Below the pieces are notes generated by a model. The model worked only from the letters and a program-made list of their open reading frames with translations, did no database searches and was not told where the DNA came from. The position numbers and the translations under genes were made by a program. Of a stretch of 64,000 bases of DNA, positions 13,201 through 27,700 are shown piece after piece. The DNA lies in assembly GCF_019097595.1 (NCBI RefSeq), contig NC_080710.1, positions 16,674,780-16,738,779 on the forward strand, read 5' to 3'. Each line of letters begins with the position of its first letter. The first letter of the stretch is position 1. The stretch comes from Hemibagrus wyckioides (taxonomy: Eukaryota; Chordata; Actinopteri; Siluriformes; Bagridae).

Positions 13201-13689
13201 GTGGTAAAGAGCAAGTTTCTTTTTCAGGGTCAAAACACCTGCAAGTGTGATATTGCTTTTATTCGACTGTTCTTTAAACAAGAAATGAATATAGGAGTAA
13301 CTGAGATGTCAGACACAATTTGGATAAATGTTTTGTTTATTTTTTGCTCCATCAACAAAAATAGTTTCCAAAGAGTCCACAGCTGGAGACATGCAATGCC
13401 AACACAAAGATGGACTGTCAGCCCTGTAGTAAGTGTAGTAACCGTTTCAGTGTAAAGAACTATTACTATAAATGGAATTTTATGTAGCAAAGAAACAAGC
13501 GGAGTGATAAACAGTGGAATGTGAAACATTGAACAAACCATGCCACATGCAGAATGCCTGCAAATAAACAAGCGTAACCCAGTCATGAAACTGACACCTT
13601 GTGCTACAGGCCAAGAAAAAGCATGGAAATGATTTGATAAGAAATAATTTAAGAAAGCTAAGCAAAATAAAATGTGGTCAGTATGGTCA

Positions 13690-13900
13690 CACAGAATTGC
13701 CATCTCACAGCTCCAGCGTTCAATCCTGAGCTAAGGTAAACCACCCTAGGTGTGAATGTGTGTGTGAACGGAGCCTTGCAATGAACTGGCTTACCATCTG
13801 GAGTTAATTCTCCCAGCTTGTGTCCAATGTTACTGAGATGTTACTGAGGTTGTGGACGCACCATGACCCTGATCAAGATAAAGCAGTTACTGAATGTGAT
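13690..13900 (+). repeat. Decayed SINE/LINE-tail repeat
   Basis: Words such as ATCTCACAGCTCCAGCGTTC, TGCCATCTGGAG-like runs and ACCCTGATCAAGATAAAGCA follow the order of a common fish tRNA-SINE/L2-type repeat, strongly diverged. It is related to the fragment near 39630-39720. Confidence 0.4.
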
Positions 13901-14720
13901 TGAAGAAAAAAAAACAAACAAAAAAAAAACCCCACACACATCTTATGAATTCTATCATATTAACAGTGGGGAACAATAAACATGCTATAAAGGATACATC
14001 TAAAAGTAGTTCTTTATACATTATATACACTTGAGTAATGGCAGTTGGTTCTCCTTCCAGTTATCTTTACTTGTTTTGAAAGGTGGTTTCCTGTAACCAA
14101 ACCTAATAAAAAACAGTAGCGGTAACTTAATCCAAGAAATCACATATTTCACTGTAAACCAGCCCTAATGATGACCAGCATAATTACAAGCCTAAACATA
14201 GAATTGTGTTTTTTAAAATTGTTGTCATATTTTTCCCAGTAAAAAAGTGAAACGCAGTTCACAGAAATAGTCTACTCCTGTGGTCAGCAAACTACACTAT
14301 ATATACTATCATGTAAAATTCAATAAACTAATGAAAAGCTCACTTGGCACTCTCACTCTCACTCTCAGATGGCATATGAGACATGACTATACCACACATT
14401 AGCTATCGACAGGCTAGAATTATGGCATTTTTTTATATCAAATATTTACAGGAATAACAAACTCATAATACTGAAAATTCATTGGTCAAACATGCTGATT
14501 AGGTCGAGTGGTGTGGGCTTATGGGTGAGTGGCATAGAGCTACATAGTGGTTTTAACATGCATTACGTTTTCAAGAAATCATTCACAGAAAAGTGGCAAA
14601 AGATAAAATCTGTAAAATTAATGCAAATACCAAAAGCATAAATAAGCCCATTCTTTTTGTTCAAATTCTTTCTGTTATGGTGTGCAAGTGGAAGTGCTCA
14701 ATGATAAAGTTGAAAATCTG

Positions 14721-15715
14721 TTATCTGGGAAGCATTTCATCGAGGTCCGCCACAACATATGACGCCACGGCCCACACAGCCGAACACAGGTTCATCTCTG
14801 CTGGATTCTGCACGGTCATCGTATCTCCCTCAGTGTGGTGGAACCAAAAGTATTTGCTGTCAGCCGTATGGAGGCTGGCACCTATGCAAGAGAAACAAAG
14901 TCCAAAAATGTAATGAAACTAATCGTTTTCAAGTTGTAGTGCTGAGACAGCAAAACAAGTATGGTTTCCAATGATCCCAATAGAACAAAAAGCACACAAC
15001 CACCTATATTACAGTTTATATCCCTTTATGGCTTTACATTGGCATACACCATCCCATCCAAAAGTATTGGAACAGCCAATTACTTTCAGCTTCTCAATGA
15101 CTTTTGGTTAGTACACAAGCAGTTTCTTTCTTTTTCAGGACATTTCACATTGTTGTATTGGCTCTGATTGACTTTCCCTCTTTTCTCTACTTCACAATAT
15201 CTTGCTTTTCACCCATAGACAGCTCTCTGACCTTCCTGTTGGTTCATCCTTTTTAATGACAGATGCAGACTTTACAGGCAAAACCCAGGACTTAAACCAA
15301 GAATAGAATTCATCAAGTTTAAACAGAGCACACCGTTACAACAACAAATGCTTGGCAGTTACATGTTCCAATATTTGTGATCACTTTGAAAATAATCAGT
15401 CAAAAACAAAAGGTAACTATAAGGAAATGAAAGCTGAAATTATGATCTGTCGACTCAAACCCAGATGTCAAACCCAAATGTCTTCAGTATATAACAAAAA
15501 CAATGTAATTGTCCTTGACTGTTCTAAAACGTACTGAGGGGAGGGGTGTGCTGGTTTCAGTGCTCTTAATCAGAATTGCTTAAGTCACTGAGCTGCATGT
15601 CATGTGCCTGAAGCTCTCACTTAAAGGATTTGATGACTGAAAGGTCAACAATCATCCATATATCCTCTTACATTGTAATGTTTGTTTTGGAACCAAACCT
15701 TAAGCATACCATCGT

Positions 15716-15760
<45 letters not shown>

Positions 15761-18700
15761 ATAGGTCCTGATATAAGTTGTTTTCCATTCTTCACTCGAT
15801 TGTTTCCATTTCAAGAATGAATGGGGAAAATGGAAGAACCGCTGTCAAATGCACATGTGTTTGTAGTTAAAGAGTTCTCCAGTTTCTGTACTGTTTCCAG
15901 ATGGGAATCTCTTCATCCAGAACCCTCAGCTATTCTTGAGGAAATGCAGCAAACAGTCATAAGCTTTAAAAACACCACTTAGAACAGGATGTTGAGCCAC
16001 TGATTTTAGCTGCATTCTGCACAGTGAAAGAGACCACTAAACACAATCTCTAATAGTAATCGAATAGCAGTGAAATAAAGGGTTGTGCTCATTAGGACGG
16101 GAGATTTGTCATAATATTCTTGTGCTTGTAGAACAAAGCTAACTTCATCGGGCATCGAATACATTCCAAAACAGCTTAACATGCTATAATGAGTGAGAAA
16201 AAGCAGACAGAAAAGCAAACAGTCCATATTCACTACAGCAAAGCAGGAGATGCTGCTGCACACTGAAGGAACAGCGAGTATGGATAAAATACTGCAAAAT
16301 ATATTCACACAGAGAATGAGCAAAAATCCATCCCATCTCAGTCACTCTACAGAGCTGTGCATGTTTGGACAGCTGGAGGTTGGTGTGACTCATTTGTTTA
16401 AACATTTTGGTTTGAAACTACTGCAGAGAAGTCGCTATACAGTTCCTCATTGACCTTGTATGCATCACATTTTCCAAAGACACTGACTGATGTCATCTAT
16501 CTACTGTCAGTTGAATGACATTTTGTACAGGAGAGTAAAAGTTGTGCCTTTTGTAACAGTTCATTAGCACCCAGAATACCCTTCAGAATACTGGCACTGT
16601 ACTTCACAGACAGGACTTCAGTCAAATACCACAAAGCAAATCCAACAAGCCAAACACAAGTTAATTTGCAGTCATGGCAACACGACTGATAAGGACAGAA
16701 AAAAAGGAGACAATTTGCCTCACATGTGGAAAGCTAAATAGAAAAACACAACCGAGAAACAAAAAGGATGCAAATATTTATTTTCAAATATTGTCCTGAA
16801 TACTATCAAAATGATTATTTAAAGATATACTCAGGATGTCTTATTTTATTAAAAGAAAAAATTTAATGTAATATCAATTAAAAAATCAGCAGAATACAAA
16901 TCATTTGAAAAGGGGTGAAACATCTGTCTTATTTAATGTTTCCAGGAACAATACAGACTCGCTACCTTTTCAAAATCATGGGCACAATTCTAAATATGGT
17001 GCTTGGGTGGCACAATAGAAAAGCATCCACACTGTCTTTGGGTGATTGCAAGTTCAAACCCAGTTGATGGCACCCGGGTGTGGGAGCGGGGTTTCGTGCT
17101 TTGTTGCTTGTCAATCACAGTGGTAATATCAATCACAAACATTTATGAGTCCATGTTTGCAGAAGAGGACAGTTTTTCTCCAAGTGAGTTCTGCTGCCCT
17201 GTGACACAGCATACGCAGCAGTTTGAAAGAGATCGCACACACTGGCTTCACATGTAAGAAGCATGTGTCACCATCCCCCTAAACTCTCCCCATGTGACAT
17301 CTCCTGTGTGACAGGGGAGAGCTGACTGGAGGGAGGCAATTGGCAAGTAACCAAAATAGGGGAATCCTATTTTCATACTGCATATGTTTAAGGTTATAAT
17401 AGTACTTCCCTGGTGATATGAGGAAATGACTAGCACTACACCACATTAGCAAAGTAGAACCAAATGTCTGGTAACAACTATTCAAATATGTAAACCATAA
17501 TAAAACCCAGGGAAAGTTCTAATCTAACTTAAACAGCAAATTTTGTTTTCCATGGGTGCCTCAAATTCCTACACTTACCTCATTAATGGCAGTGGTGCAG
17601 CTGCAAAAAAAAGTCTTAACTGTTTCTGTTGACTATAAACATACTTGGATAAACATATACGTGAGCTCAGATTCTCCCCAAGTATTTAAAGTATTTTATG
17701 AAAGTAATTTTATGGTTCCTTGTCTAACTCAATTAATTTCAGTTCACCCTGAGGTTATGATTGATTGGAGCACAATATCTTCTTCGAACAGATAAAATAA
17801 TAAAATGTCAAGACCAAAAAACATGCAACACTGTCTGTGACATTTAAAAGATCATTACTTGTGCTATCTTGGACAGAAGAAGTACGCAGAAGAAATTCAT
17901 ATTCCTCTTGAATCAGTATTGTTGTAGATAAAAATACATGGTTTAGGGAATTGGATTTTGAATTAAGCAACAAGATTAATTATGGACTTAGACGCCAACT
18001 GCTGATGTGTGACTAACAAAATGAAAATAGTTAAACAGACAGTGTAATACACCAGAGAAGCAATAAATTACCACAGAGCAAAATCAAACTGCGTTAGCGT
18101 GATCTTAGGCAATGGTATGAGCTGAGGGGCACTGCATCTGTTGAGTAATTAAAATCAATTTTATTAAGGTTCTTTTTTAATTTAGAATATACTAAGACCC
18201 AGGTTTCACAATTACATTACATAAATACTGACCATGTTAGCAGTTGATCAGAAACTGACCTGGTACTCCAGCCTGCATCCACATATTTATATCAGTTCCT
18301 TCTCCATGTTTCTCCAGAGATGTGACATTGATGGGTGCCAGCAGTTTCATGACTTCAGTCATAATGGCTCTGGCTTTGTCACTGCCAGTGAACTGCAGTC
18401 CAACAGGGGCAAATGTACCCATATCAGACTCCATCACCAGGTCAAAGTTTGAAATGTTTGCCTGTAGAAAAAATTCATTTATTTAGACTATAAAATATAA
18501 GGGGAAGATCACATTTTTGGTGTAGTACCAGTCATTCAATCAAGCCTCTATAAGGACTTAAAATATAATAATAATATATAATATAATAAAATCATTGCAC
18601 AGTGTGATAGTACGAGTTATAATCATGAGAGTAAGCTTCTCTTTAAGACCACAGAACAGCAACAGAGGGGCCACATGCTGCCTTCATGAACATATTCACA

Positions 18701-21700
18701 TGTTTCAAATAAGTGAATTCTTTCAAGTTACTGCTGTGCAATAGGCAGCTCAAGCTCTCACACTCCAGCAAGTTCTTCACATTCAGATATCGACCTTCAT
18801 AATATACCACTGACTGAGCATCTGTGTGCAAGTAATTGAAGACATTTGGACAAACTAGGGTTTGATTGACTGCCCAGGATTACACATGAAAAAATTCTAA
18901 AAACAGCATCAAATTTAAAACATCTAATATGAAACAAATAATGGAGAATATAATGAGCTAACACAAATAAAAACATCTATGTGCATTTAATTATTGAAAA
19001 AGGTGGGTGTGGACAATGTCCAATCAGAAGATGGATCAAAAGAGGCTCATAGCCGTCCATGGCTGGAAGTCAAGAGAGCAAAACTGTACACAGTAACAAA
19101 CAAACCAGAGAACATGCATTTTAAATGACAGTTGGCAACTTCTGACAACATGAGTGACAGCAACTCTTAACGACTATATGTGGGCTTTTCCAGTGATGCA
19201 ACAAAGTTGATAAAAGTTTAACATTAAGCAAATATGGAGCGACTGGGTGACAGCAGAGAGCATTTGACTCATAGATAATAGCACACACTGTCATTTCATC
19301 TCGTATGATATGATGTATATATACACTGGTAAATTTTATATACAAACACTCTCCCTCCAGAATGTGAGTGGCAAGATTTGTTGTCAAAAATGTAATGTTA
19401 GTTGGACCACCCACTGATAAATGTTACTAAGGCAACCTGTTGAAGGAACGCCTACTGGCAATCTAATGGTTTTATCACCCAATGTACCAAACAATTGTAA
19501 GTAGCACTGCATGTGTGAACGTAGCTTTAGTCTCTCTTCTCTATTTTGAAAAAAGAGGTGGTGGGTGGCTTGACACATCACGGAGAAAGCATTTGTTTGC
19601 CTTCACCCTTCCCAGTTTGGAAACTGTGTTGTGTGATGGGGAGAGGTAATTAGTGGGTCAGAATTAGTAAGACCAAATCAGAGGGCTTCCCCCAACAAAA
19701 AAAAGGCAAACAAAGTTATGGATCAATAGATGAATATGAAGATCATCTACATCATATAATTAATGCTACAAGTGAAATGTGAATACTTTGTGCTGTTGGT
19801 AGTATTGCATAGCTCCAACTCCCCCTGCTTCCTCAGCAGACCACAGCACGGCCCTCAGAGTCCTCTTAGGACGCAGCCCTATAGACCAAGAAAAAGACAG
19901 CATGAGGCAACTACAGATCATTTTACTTTTATTTATGACTAAACATCACATAGGTCATTTAGTCAACATGCCCAGTGAAGTAATTTAGTTAGCTTGGTCA
20001 GTAAAGTTTACAATGTTGTATATTATCTCAAACTATCTATTGATTATGCGCAGAAATGATAAAGCATAATCATGTACAATAATTCCTATAACAGAAAACC
20101 CACAAAATTATACAGGATGAAAATGCATATTTGTATTGGAAGGACTTGCTTCCTTGAGCATTTTGCTCAAAATTGTGTCAGAATCCAAAAATGGCTCTAT
20201 GGAAGAAAAATAGGCTAAAGCAGAACAGGTCACCTTTAGCAGCTGCAGCACTATGGTCAAATCCACCAACCTTATGTCTCAGTTCTCGATCAAAAATAGT
20301 ATAGGTATTAATAATAAGGTATGGCTTATAATTCTGTTTTCTAGTGTCAAATGTGGACTAAAATACTAGTATTAATAGCTCTAAAAAAGTTTTTAAAAGG
20401 ATGCTGCCAGTGTAAATGCATGCACATTCATATTAAATAAGACATTTTGCCAAAATATAGGTTGATTATATTTCATCTTAAATTAATATTATACACTGGA
20501 TTCTAAATTTGAGAAAATTCTTCGGAAAATTCTGAACTGAAGCCTTTGTAATGTAGAAAATTATGACTAGTAAGACTACATCCAAAAAGCTGCCCTGATT
20601 CTTAACAATTCTTCATTGAAAAAATAAATGTAAAAAGAATGTAGAGTATGTAGATTTAACTTTATAGATATCTTTAACTAAACCAACTATGCAACATTTT
20701 GGAAGATGGATGCGTATTGAATAAGGAGGCTTTCATTTGAATAAAATTCCTGTAACACATATGTACATACTGCGGTATGTACTGCTTCAGAAATCAGAAA
20801 TATGGTTATAATATAGTTATACATTTAAGCCTATTAAATCTCTTCTCTGGAAATAATGTATTTGTATTTCTATGCCATTATTGTTCCTTTTTTAGCGTTA
20901 TTGTTATTGAATGCAAATATATTTGATTCTTTCTTGAGAGACTGTTGCCATACAAAAGAGGACATATGCAGAGAATATAAACCCCTCTGTAGAGTAAAGT
21001 ACATACATCAGTTCATGATAAATAATCCTATTGTATTTCTTTAAGCACTGTAAAAGAAAACTGACATGCAGTTACACAACAGTGATTTCTGCCTGGACAA
21101 AATGCTTTCAGATGGAATATATGTTATTTCAAGTAAACAAAATTAATATTCCCCCCAAACCAGCTCAATAATTCAAAAATAATTCACTGAAATAATTCTT
21201 ACTTGTTTCAGTAATTAGATTCAAAGTTAACCATATTTCATCCCATTTTGTTTCATTAACAGTGAAGCCAAAATTTGTGATCACAAATCAAATATGTTTA
21301 ATTATGCAGCTCTACTCCTGCCAGAAAACAATTTTGATGCACTCATTTGGGACAGAAGTACATTCCAGGACATCCATTTAATTAAGTTTAGCACTGTAGG
21401 TTAGTGATCATTTCATTCTTCATTCCTGAGACCCAGGATTGCAGTACATTGCTAGCAGATTCTTACCCAGGTCTTTGATGAGAGACAAGGCTTCCCAAGA
21501 AATTGCCACTCCACCTCCATCGTCCATAGCCCCCTGTCCTACATCCCAACTGTCCAGATGACCACTGAGCAAAACAACCTAAAGAGAAAATAAACAGACA
21601 TTTACAAATACAATTTCTGATAGGAATTACTGCCTAAATTCAGCTATTATAAACATGCTTTCTTTTTTTTTATTTAACTGCATTATTTTTTGCTTTCACA

Positions 21701-24700
21701 ATTAATTATTTTTTCCTTACATTCTTTTTTTTTTTCAAGCAAACATTCACGTTAGTATTGCTAGACAATCCTTCATATTTTGTTTAGACCAAAGCTTATG
21801 GCAGCTTTGTATTGCTGTTGAATGATTCACCATCATTTTCTCACTCCACATGTACAATGACCTATGAAAAGCTCTGTGTTCTCTACAGAAGGAGGTTCTA
21901 CCTAAACATGATCTACATACACTATATTGCCAAAAGTATTCGCTCACCCATCCAAATAATCAGATTCAGGTGTTCCAATCACTTCCATGGCCACAGGTGT
22001 ATAAAATCAAGCACCTAGGCAATGCAGACTGTTTTTACAAACATTTGTGAAAGAATGGGTCACTCTCAGGAGCTCAGTGAATTCCAGCGTGGAACTGTGA
22101 TAGGATGCCACCTGTGCAACAAATCCAGTCGTGAAATTTCCTCGCTCCTCCAGCTGTATTATAAGAACATGGAAGTGTTTGGGAACGACAGCAAATCAGC
22201 CACGAAGTGGTAGGCCACGTAAACTGACGGAGCGGGGTCAGCGGATGCTGAGGCGCATAGTGCGAAGAGGTCGCCAACTTTCTGCAGAGTCAATCGCTAC
22301 AGACCTCCAAACTTCATGTGGCCTTCAGATTAGCTCAAGAACAGTGCGCAGAGAGCTTCATGGAATGGGTTTCCATGGCCGAGCAGCTGCATCCAAGCCA
22401 TACATCACCAAGGGCAATGCAAAGCGTCGGATGCAGTGGTGTAAAGCACGCCACCACTGGACTCTAGAGCAGTGGAGACGCGTTCTCTGGAGTGACGAAT
22501 CGCACTTCTCCAACTGGCAATCTGATGGACGAGTCTGGGTTTGGCGGTTGCCAGGAGAACGGTACTTGTCTGACTGCATTGTGCCAAGTGTAAAGTTTGG
22601 TGGAGGGGGGATTATGGTGTGGGGTTGTTTTTCAGGAGCTGGGCTTGGCCCCTTAGTTCCAGTGAAAGGAACTCTGAATGCTTCAGCATACCAAGACATT
22701 TTGGACAATTCCATGCTCCCAACTTTGTGGGAACAGTTTGGAGCTGGCCCCTTCCTCTTCCAACATGACTGTGCACCAGTGCACAAAGCAAGGTCCATAA
22801 AGACATGGATGACAGAGTCTGGTGTGGATGAACTTGACTGGCCTGCACAGAGTCCTGACCACAACCCGATAGAACACCTTTGGGATGAATTAGAGCGGAG
22901 ACTGAGAGCCAGGCCTTCTCGTCCAACATCAGTGTGTGACCTCACAAATGCGCTTCTGAAAGAATGGTCAAAAATTCCCACAAACACACTCCTAAACCTT
23001 GTGGACAGCCTTCCCAGAAGAGTTGAAGCTGTTATAGCTGCAAAGGATGGACCGACGTCATATTGAACCCTATGGATTAGGAATGGGATGTCACTTAAGT
23101 TCATATGTGAGTCAAGGCAGGTGAGCGAATACTTTTGGCAATATAGTGTATGTAAAGACAGTATGCATACAAGTTCATCGATGCAGACAGACAGTAGTGC
23201 ACACAAATATATTCTTTAAAAATCTCTTCCTGAGGCTAAAGTAAGCATTAAAATAAGGAGCGCATGATTTTCAGGCTGTTAAATGTCACATAAAAGGTCT
23301 AAATACTAAAAAGGAGAAGATGCTAAAACCACAAGGCGTTGTCTCTGTTGTCAATGCTGGATGTTGTCAAAACAGAATGGCCACTTCTGGTCTTAGTTTT
23401 AATTTTGTTTATGTATGGTTGTGGATACTAAACACTCTATATTCAGACTGGGACGTATGAATGATTACTTCAGTCTAAATGCGAACTAAGAAACTCCACT
23501 CACAGATGGTTTGATGTCTACAGAAGTGGACAGGAGCACAGTAAAGCAAACAGGACCAGACAAATGGCAACCATACGCTAACAATTTCCAGAATGACTGA
23601 ATATAAAAGTACAGTTGTGAAAAACTGCCTGTAGGCTTCCCTTAAGGTACTCATGCAACAGAGCTCTTAGCAAGGAATTAAAAACGAAGGGGAATGCTGT
23701 TCAAGAGAATAATCAACGAGAGGGTACTGCGATCTTACCACCCTAAAGTCAATTCTTTTCACATCCTAAAGTGTTTTACTACTCCTATAACACAACAATT
23801 TGCCAGCACTAACAATTTTTATTCATTAAGATTTCATTCATTACGAAATGACCCATCATACCTTTCATCATTTTTGTTACGTTCAGTATTGTAGAACAAC
23901 CATTAGACAAGTTAGTTCCTGTTATAACTTAGTTCCTGTTATGAGAGCTATAAACAGTTGCTTCCTCACCCTCTTTGTAGTTGAAGTTATGAAAAAAAAA
24001 GCAGTCATGTTAGTTAAAAAACCAAATGCAGAAATTCCTCTTTACCGATAACCCTTTACCAATGTCAGAAAACTTAAAGAAAAAAGCTTTACCTTAAAGT
24101 TCCAAAACACTGACCTTTACGAAAATATGTTAAACAAACAACCCCTCACAAAAAACTCACCAAATCAATTACACACATTTTTTTAAATCATTCATCATTT
24201 GGTTTGAATTATGTGGCACATGTGCCATACAACTCAGTCTGTTAATTGCTATAGAAACAATTACATATTACAACACACGCATTAATAAAAAAAAAAACAA
24301 AAAAAAACACTATTTATAGTAATATTAATCGCTGAATTTCATGCATCACTTTCTTGCTGTGTGTTGCAAAGTTTAGTTTTCTGATTTATGAGCCTCTAGT
24401 CTCAAATTTGCCCTTGGTGTTTGTCCCATGTATACCTAGGGACAAGTCATTTTTCTGACACATTCACCTTATTTTGAGGTAGAATTGCTAGTGGCAATCA
24501 CAAATAAAGATTCCTTGATTCCAGTTCCTATGGGGCGTTCTAGTCTGATGATTTTTTATAATCAGAGATGCAAGACAGTCACTGGAAGGAAAATTTTTAT
24601 TAAAGCAAAACCACCCTGGGGGATTTATAGCCAAAAAACAGCAACTGCATAAATCAGACACTGCTGGCGCTAACATTACTGAGGCAGATTAATGACACAC

Positions 24701-27700
24701 ACAGCAAGCTGAACTGCCTGACAAATGATTTTATTATATATTAGAACATTTCTGCAACTGTGTCATGCAACTCAGTGGCAGGCCTGTAAAGAAGAACACT
24801 ACTTTCAAAATCCTAAGCTTGATTAACCTCTAACAAAATTGGAAAGTGGAATGTCAACAACTGGCTAATGCTCCCAACCTTTTTATCAGGCGGAAAAACA
24901 CTTCAAAGTAAACACAGGATATATTTTTTCCATTTTTAAAGCCAAACGTTGACACATGTAGACCAGAATTCGTCCCAGACTTATATTTGCCGAACATAGT
25001 GTACATCACTTGACTTACCAGAAAGACCACCCTGCTTCCACGTGCTTTCTAAATGTGGAACTAGAGCATGAAATTAAACATGCTTTGATGTATGAAAGAA
25101 AACAAACAAATTTAACTGCAATTCTGGTGTTGTTAGAAAAATTCACAAACCATATTACTTAATTACACTCAGGGTATGAATGTTAAGGGCAAATAAGGAC
25201 TGCAGACAAAAATAAAAAGAGCTTAGACATGGAGCGTCACAGGAAACAATACAAAAAATATATTCTGTGGTGAAGACATCTTCCTCTATCCCCCATAACC
25301 TGCCTGAAATGGTAAGAGAACTCGCTAAACCAGCAAAAGTATTTTAGATGAAATTTGTTCCCATTTCTTAACCTTCATCTATATTTTAGTTATTTGCAAC
25401 CAAGAATGAAAATGTTCAATTTCTAGAACATTCTTCTAGACATTTTTTCATTTCATTGTCTGTACCACTTATCCCATCTATCCTCAGGTCATGGGGAGCC
25501 TGTATCTCAGGCGTCATCGGGCATCAAGGCAGGATACACCCTGGACAGAGTGCCAACCCATCGCAGGGCACACACTCACACTCATTCACTCACGCAATCA
25601 CACACTACAGGCAATTTAGAGACTCCAATCAACCTAGAACCATGTCTTTGGACTGTGGGAGGAGCACCCGGAGGAAACCCACCAAGCATGGGGAGACTCG
25701 AACCCAGGACGCTGGAGGTGTGAGGCGAACCTGCTAACCACTAAGCCAACGTGCCGCCACTTCTAGACATACTAAGCAAAAATAACTGAAGGCTTATAAT
25801 AATTGTTAAATTATAAAACAAATACTATACTCCTTTGTGTAACAAAGTCTGTGAAATCATCTGTCACAAACGTGCACAAAAATGACAAACCTATCAATTC
25901 ATTTATTACTGACTATAACACTGATCATATCCCAGCATCAGTGCATTACACTCACTGTCTGAAATGAAAATTGTATCCCGCCCCCCAATGCGACATGCAA
26001 GTGAGAATTTTTTGAAAAACATGAATGCTATAAAGACATTTACTTAGCCACTACATAAACTGAAATCAATTTTAATACAATATGAAGATTTATTTAGATG
26101 CACAAGACATAGATGGTTGAGGAGTAATACAATGTAAATTAGTTGGATGTGAGAAGTGTTTAAGAAACACAGTGGTGGACGACTTTTTGAATTCACTAAA
26201 TTGAGCTTAACTAAACTTTTTAACGTATCATCATGTCCATCAAGTTATCCACACTACACAGGCAACAACATCCACCGATTTGTCCATAGTGGTTTACATT
26301 TCACACATAACCACTGTGTGGGAGAGATTTCTGGTCTGTCAGAAAGCAAATAAACATAAAAAGACCAAAAAAGCTTTTGGTGGACATATGTAAACATACA
26401 GCAGACAGTCCATTTCCTCACATATTGACAGTGTATGTTTACAGAATTCTACAATTATGGAAAAAGCCATCAAAAAATATGCCTGTGGACAGACACTTAC
26501 AAAACACCCTCACATTCTCCCTGTAGTGTACAAGCTGTCTCAATCTGACTAAAGATAAACCCAACTATCTCACTTAAAAAAAAATCTCTGCTTCTTGCAA
26601 CCTATTAACCTGCAAAGCTAAACATATAAATCTGGAGCAGAGGTCTCTGACCCTTATTTAAGAGCTGTCCATTGTGTGCTATAACTCCAAACAAAAATCA
26701 CAACAGAGACCATATGGACCATCTGGATATATAAAGCAGGGCTTTGTAAAAGAGGAGTTCTGCTTTTGTTGTGACAGGACATCCACTTGTGGTTTCGTTT
26801 CCTGCCGCCATCTTACACTACTGTGCTATACACTGAGAGAGCACTTTATTAGGTACACCTACTCGTTCATGCAATCATGTGGCAGCAGTGCAATGCATAA
26901 AATCATCCAGGTACAGGCCAGCAGCTTCAGGTAACGTTCACATCAACCATCAGAATGGGGGAAAAATGTGATCTCCGTGAAATACGTGTTTTGACTGTGT
27001 CATGATTGGTGCCAGGTGGACTGATCTGAGTATTTCAGTAACTGTTGATCTCTTGGTATTTTTTAGTAACAACAGTCTTTTCACTTCTCTCAGCCAAGAA
27101 GAAAAAGCTGAGGCTGCAGTGGGCAGAGACTCATCAAAAATAGACATCTGAAAGTAGTCTGGTCTGATGAATCTTAATTTCTGCTGAGGCACATATATGG
27201 CAGAATGAGAAGGTGATGTGAGCAGCATGAATCCATGACTTGTGTGAACAGTCCAGGCTGGTGGAGGTGGTGTGATGGTGTGGGGAATGCTTTCTTGGAA
27301 CACTTTGGACCTGTTAATACCAATCGATCATCACTTGCTGAGCATGTGCATCCCTTCATGGCCACAATTTACCCATCTTCTAATAATACTCCTAGTATCA
27401 TAATGTACCATGTGACAAACGAAATGAGTTCAGTGTTCTTCAGTGGCCTTCCCAGTCACCAAATCTGAATTTGGTAGAACACCTTTGGGTTGCGATAAAA
27501 TGGGAGCATGAATTCACAGCATGAAAGAGCACTTGTAATACTCTATATTGCCAAAAGTATTCGCTCACCTGCCTTGACTCGCATATGAACTTAAGTGACA
27601 TCCCATTCCTAATCCATAGGGTTCAATATGATGTCGGTCCATCCTTTGCAGCTACAACAGCTTCAACTCTTCTGGGAAGGCTGTCCACAAGGTTTAGGAG

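Larger units (their letters stand above)
6960..14720. other. Intergenic between pllp and the cpq 3' end
   Basis: No coding exon was found. The region holds the repeats listed separately (7291-7343, 7435-7610, 9890-10080, 10225-10296, 13690-13900). The stretches at 9400-9490, 10560-10810 and 11380-11960 have balanced composition and could be conserved non-coding sequence. The right end must contain the cpq 3' UTR, since cpq stops at 14721, but I saw no clear AATAAA on the minus strand near it. Confidence 0.55.
14882..18259 (-). other. cpq last intron
   Basis: 3.4 kb of intron with a (CT)n(CA)n tract at 15714-15759 and a SINE-like repeat at 16995-17365. I saw no further coding exon; the local open frames have no splice sites in phase with cpq. 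Confidence 0.6.

Noticed and set aside
13230..13703. 157-residue open frame on the minus strand
   Set aside because: No family resemblance, no splice logic, composition of chance AT-rich frames; it lies in non-coding DNA beyond the cpq stop.
22358..23206. 282-residue minus-strand frame over Tc1 copy 1
   Set aside because: Antisense shadow of the transposase; the same shadow appears on the + strand over copy 2 at 27585-28331.
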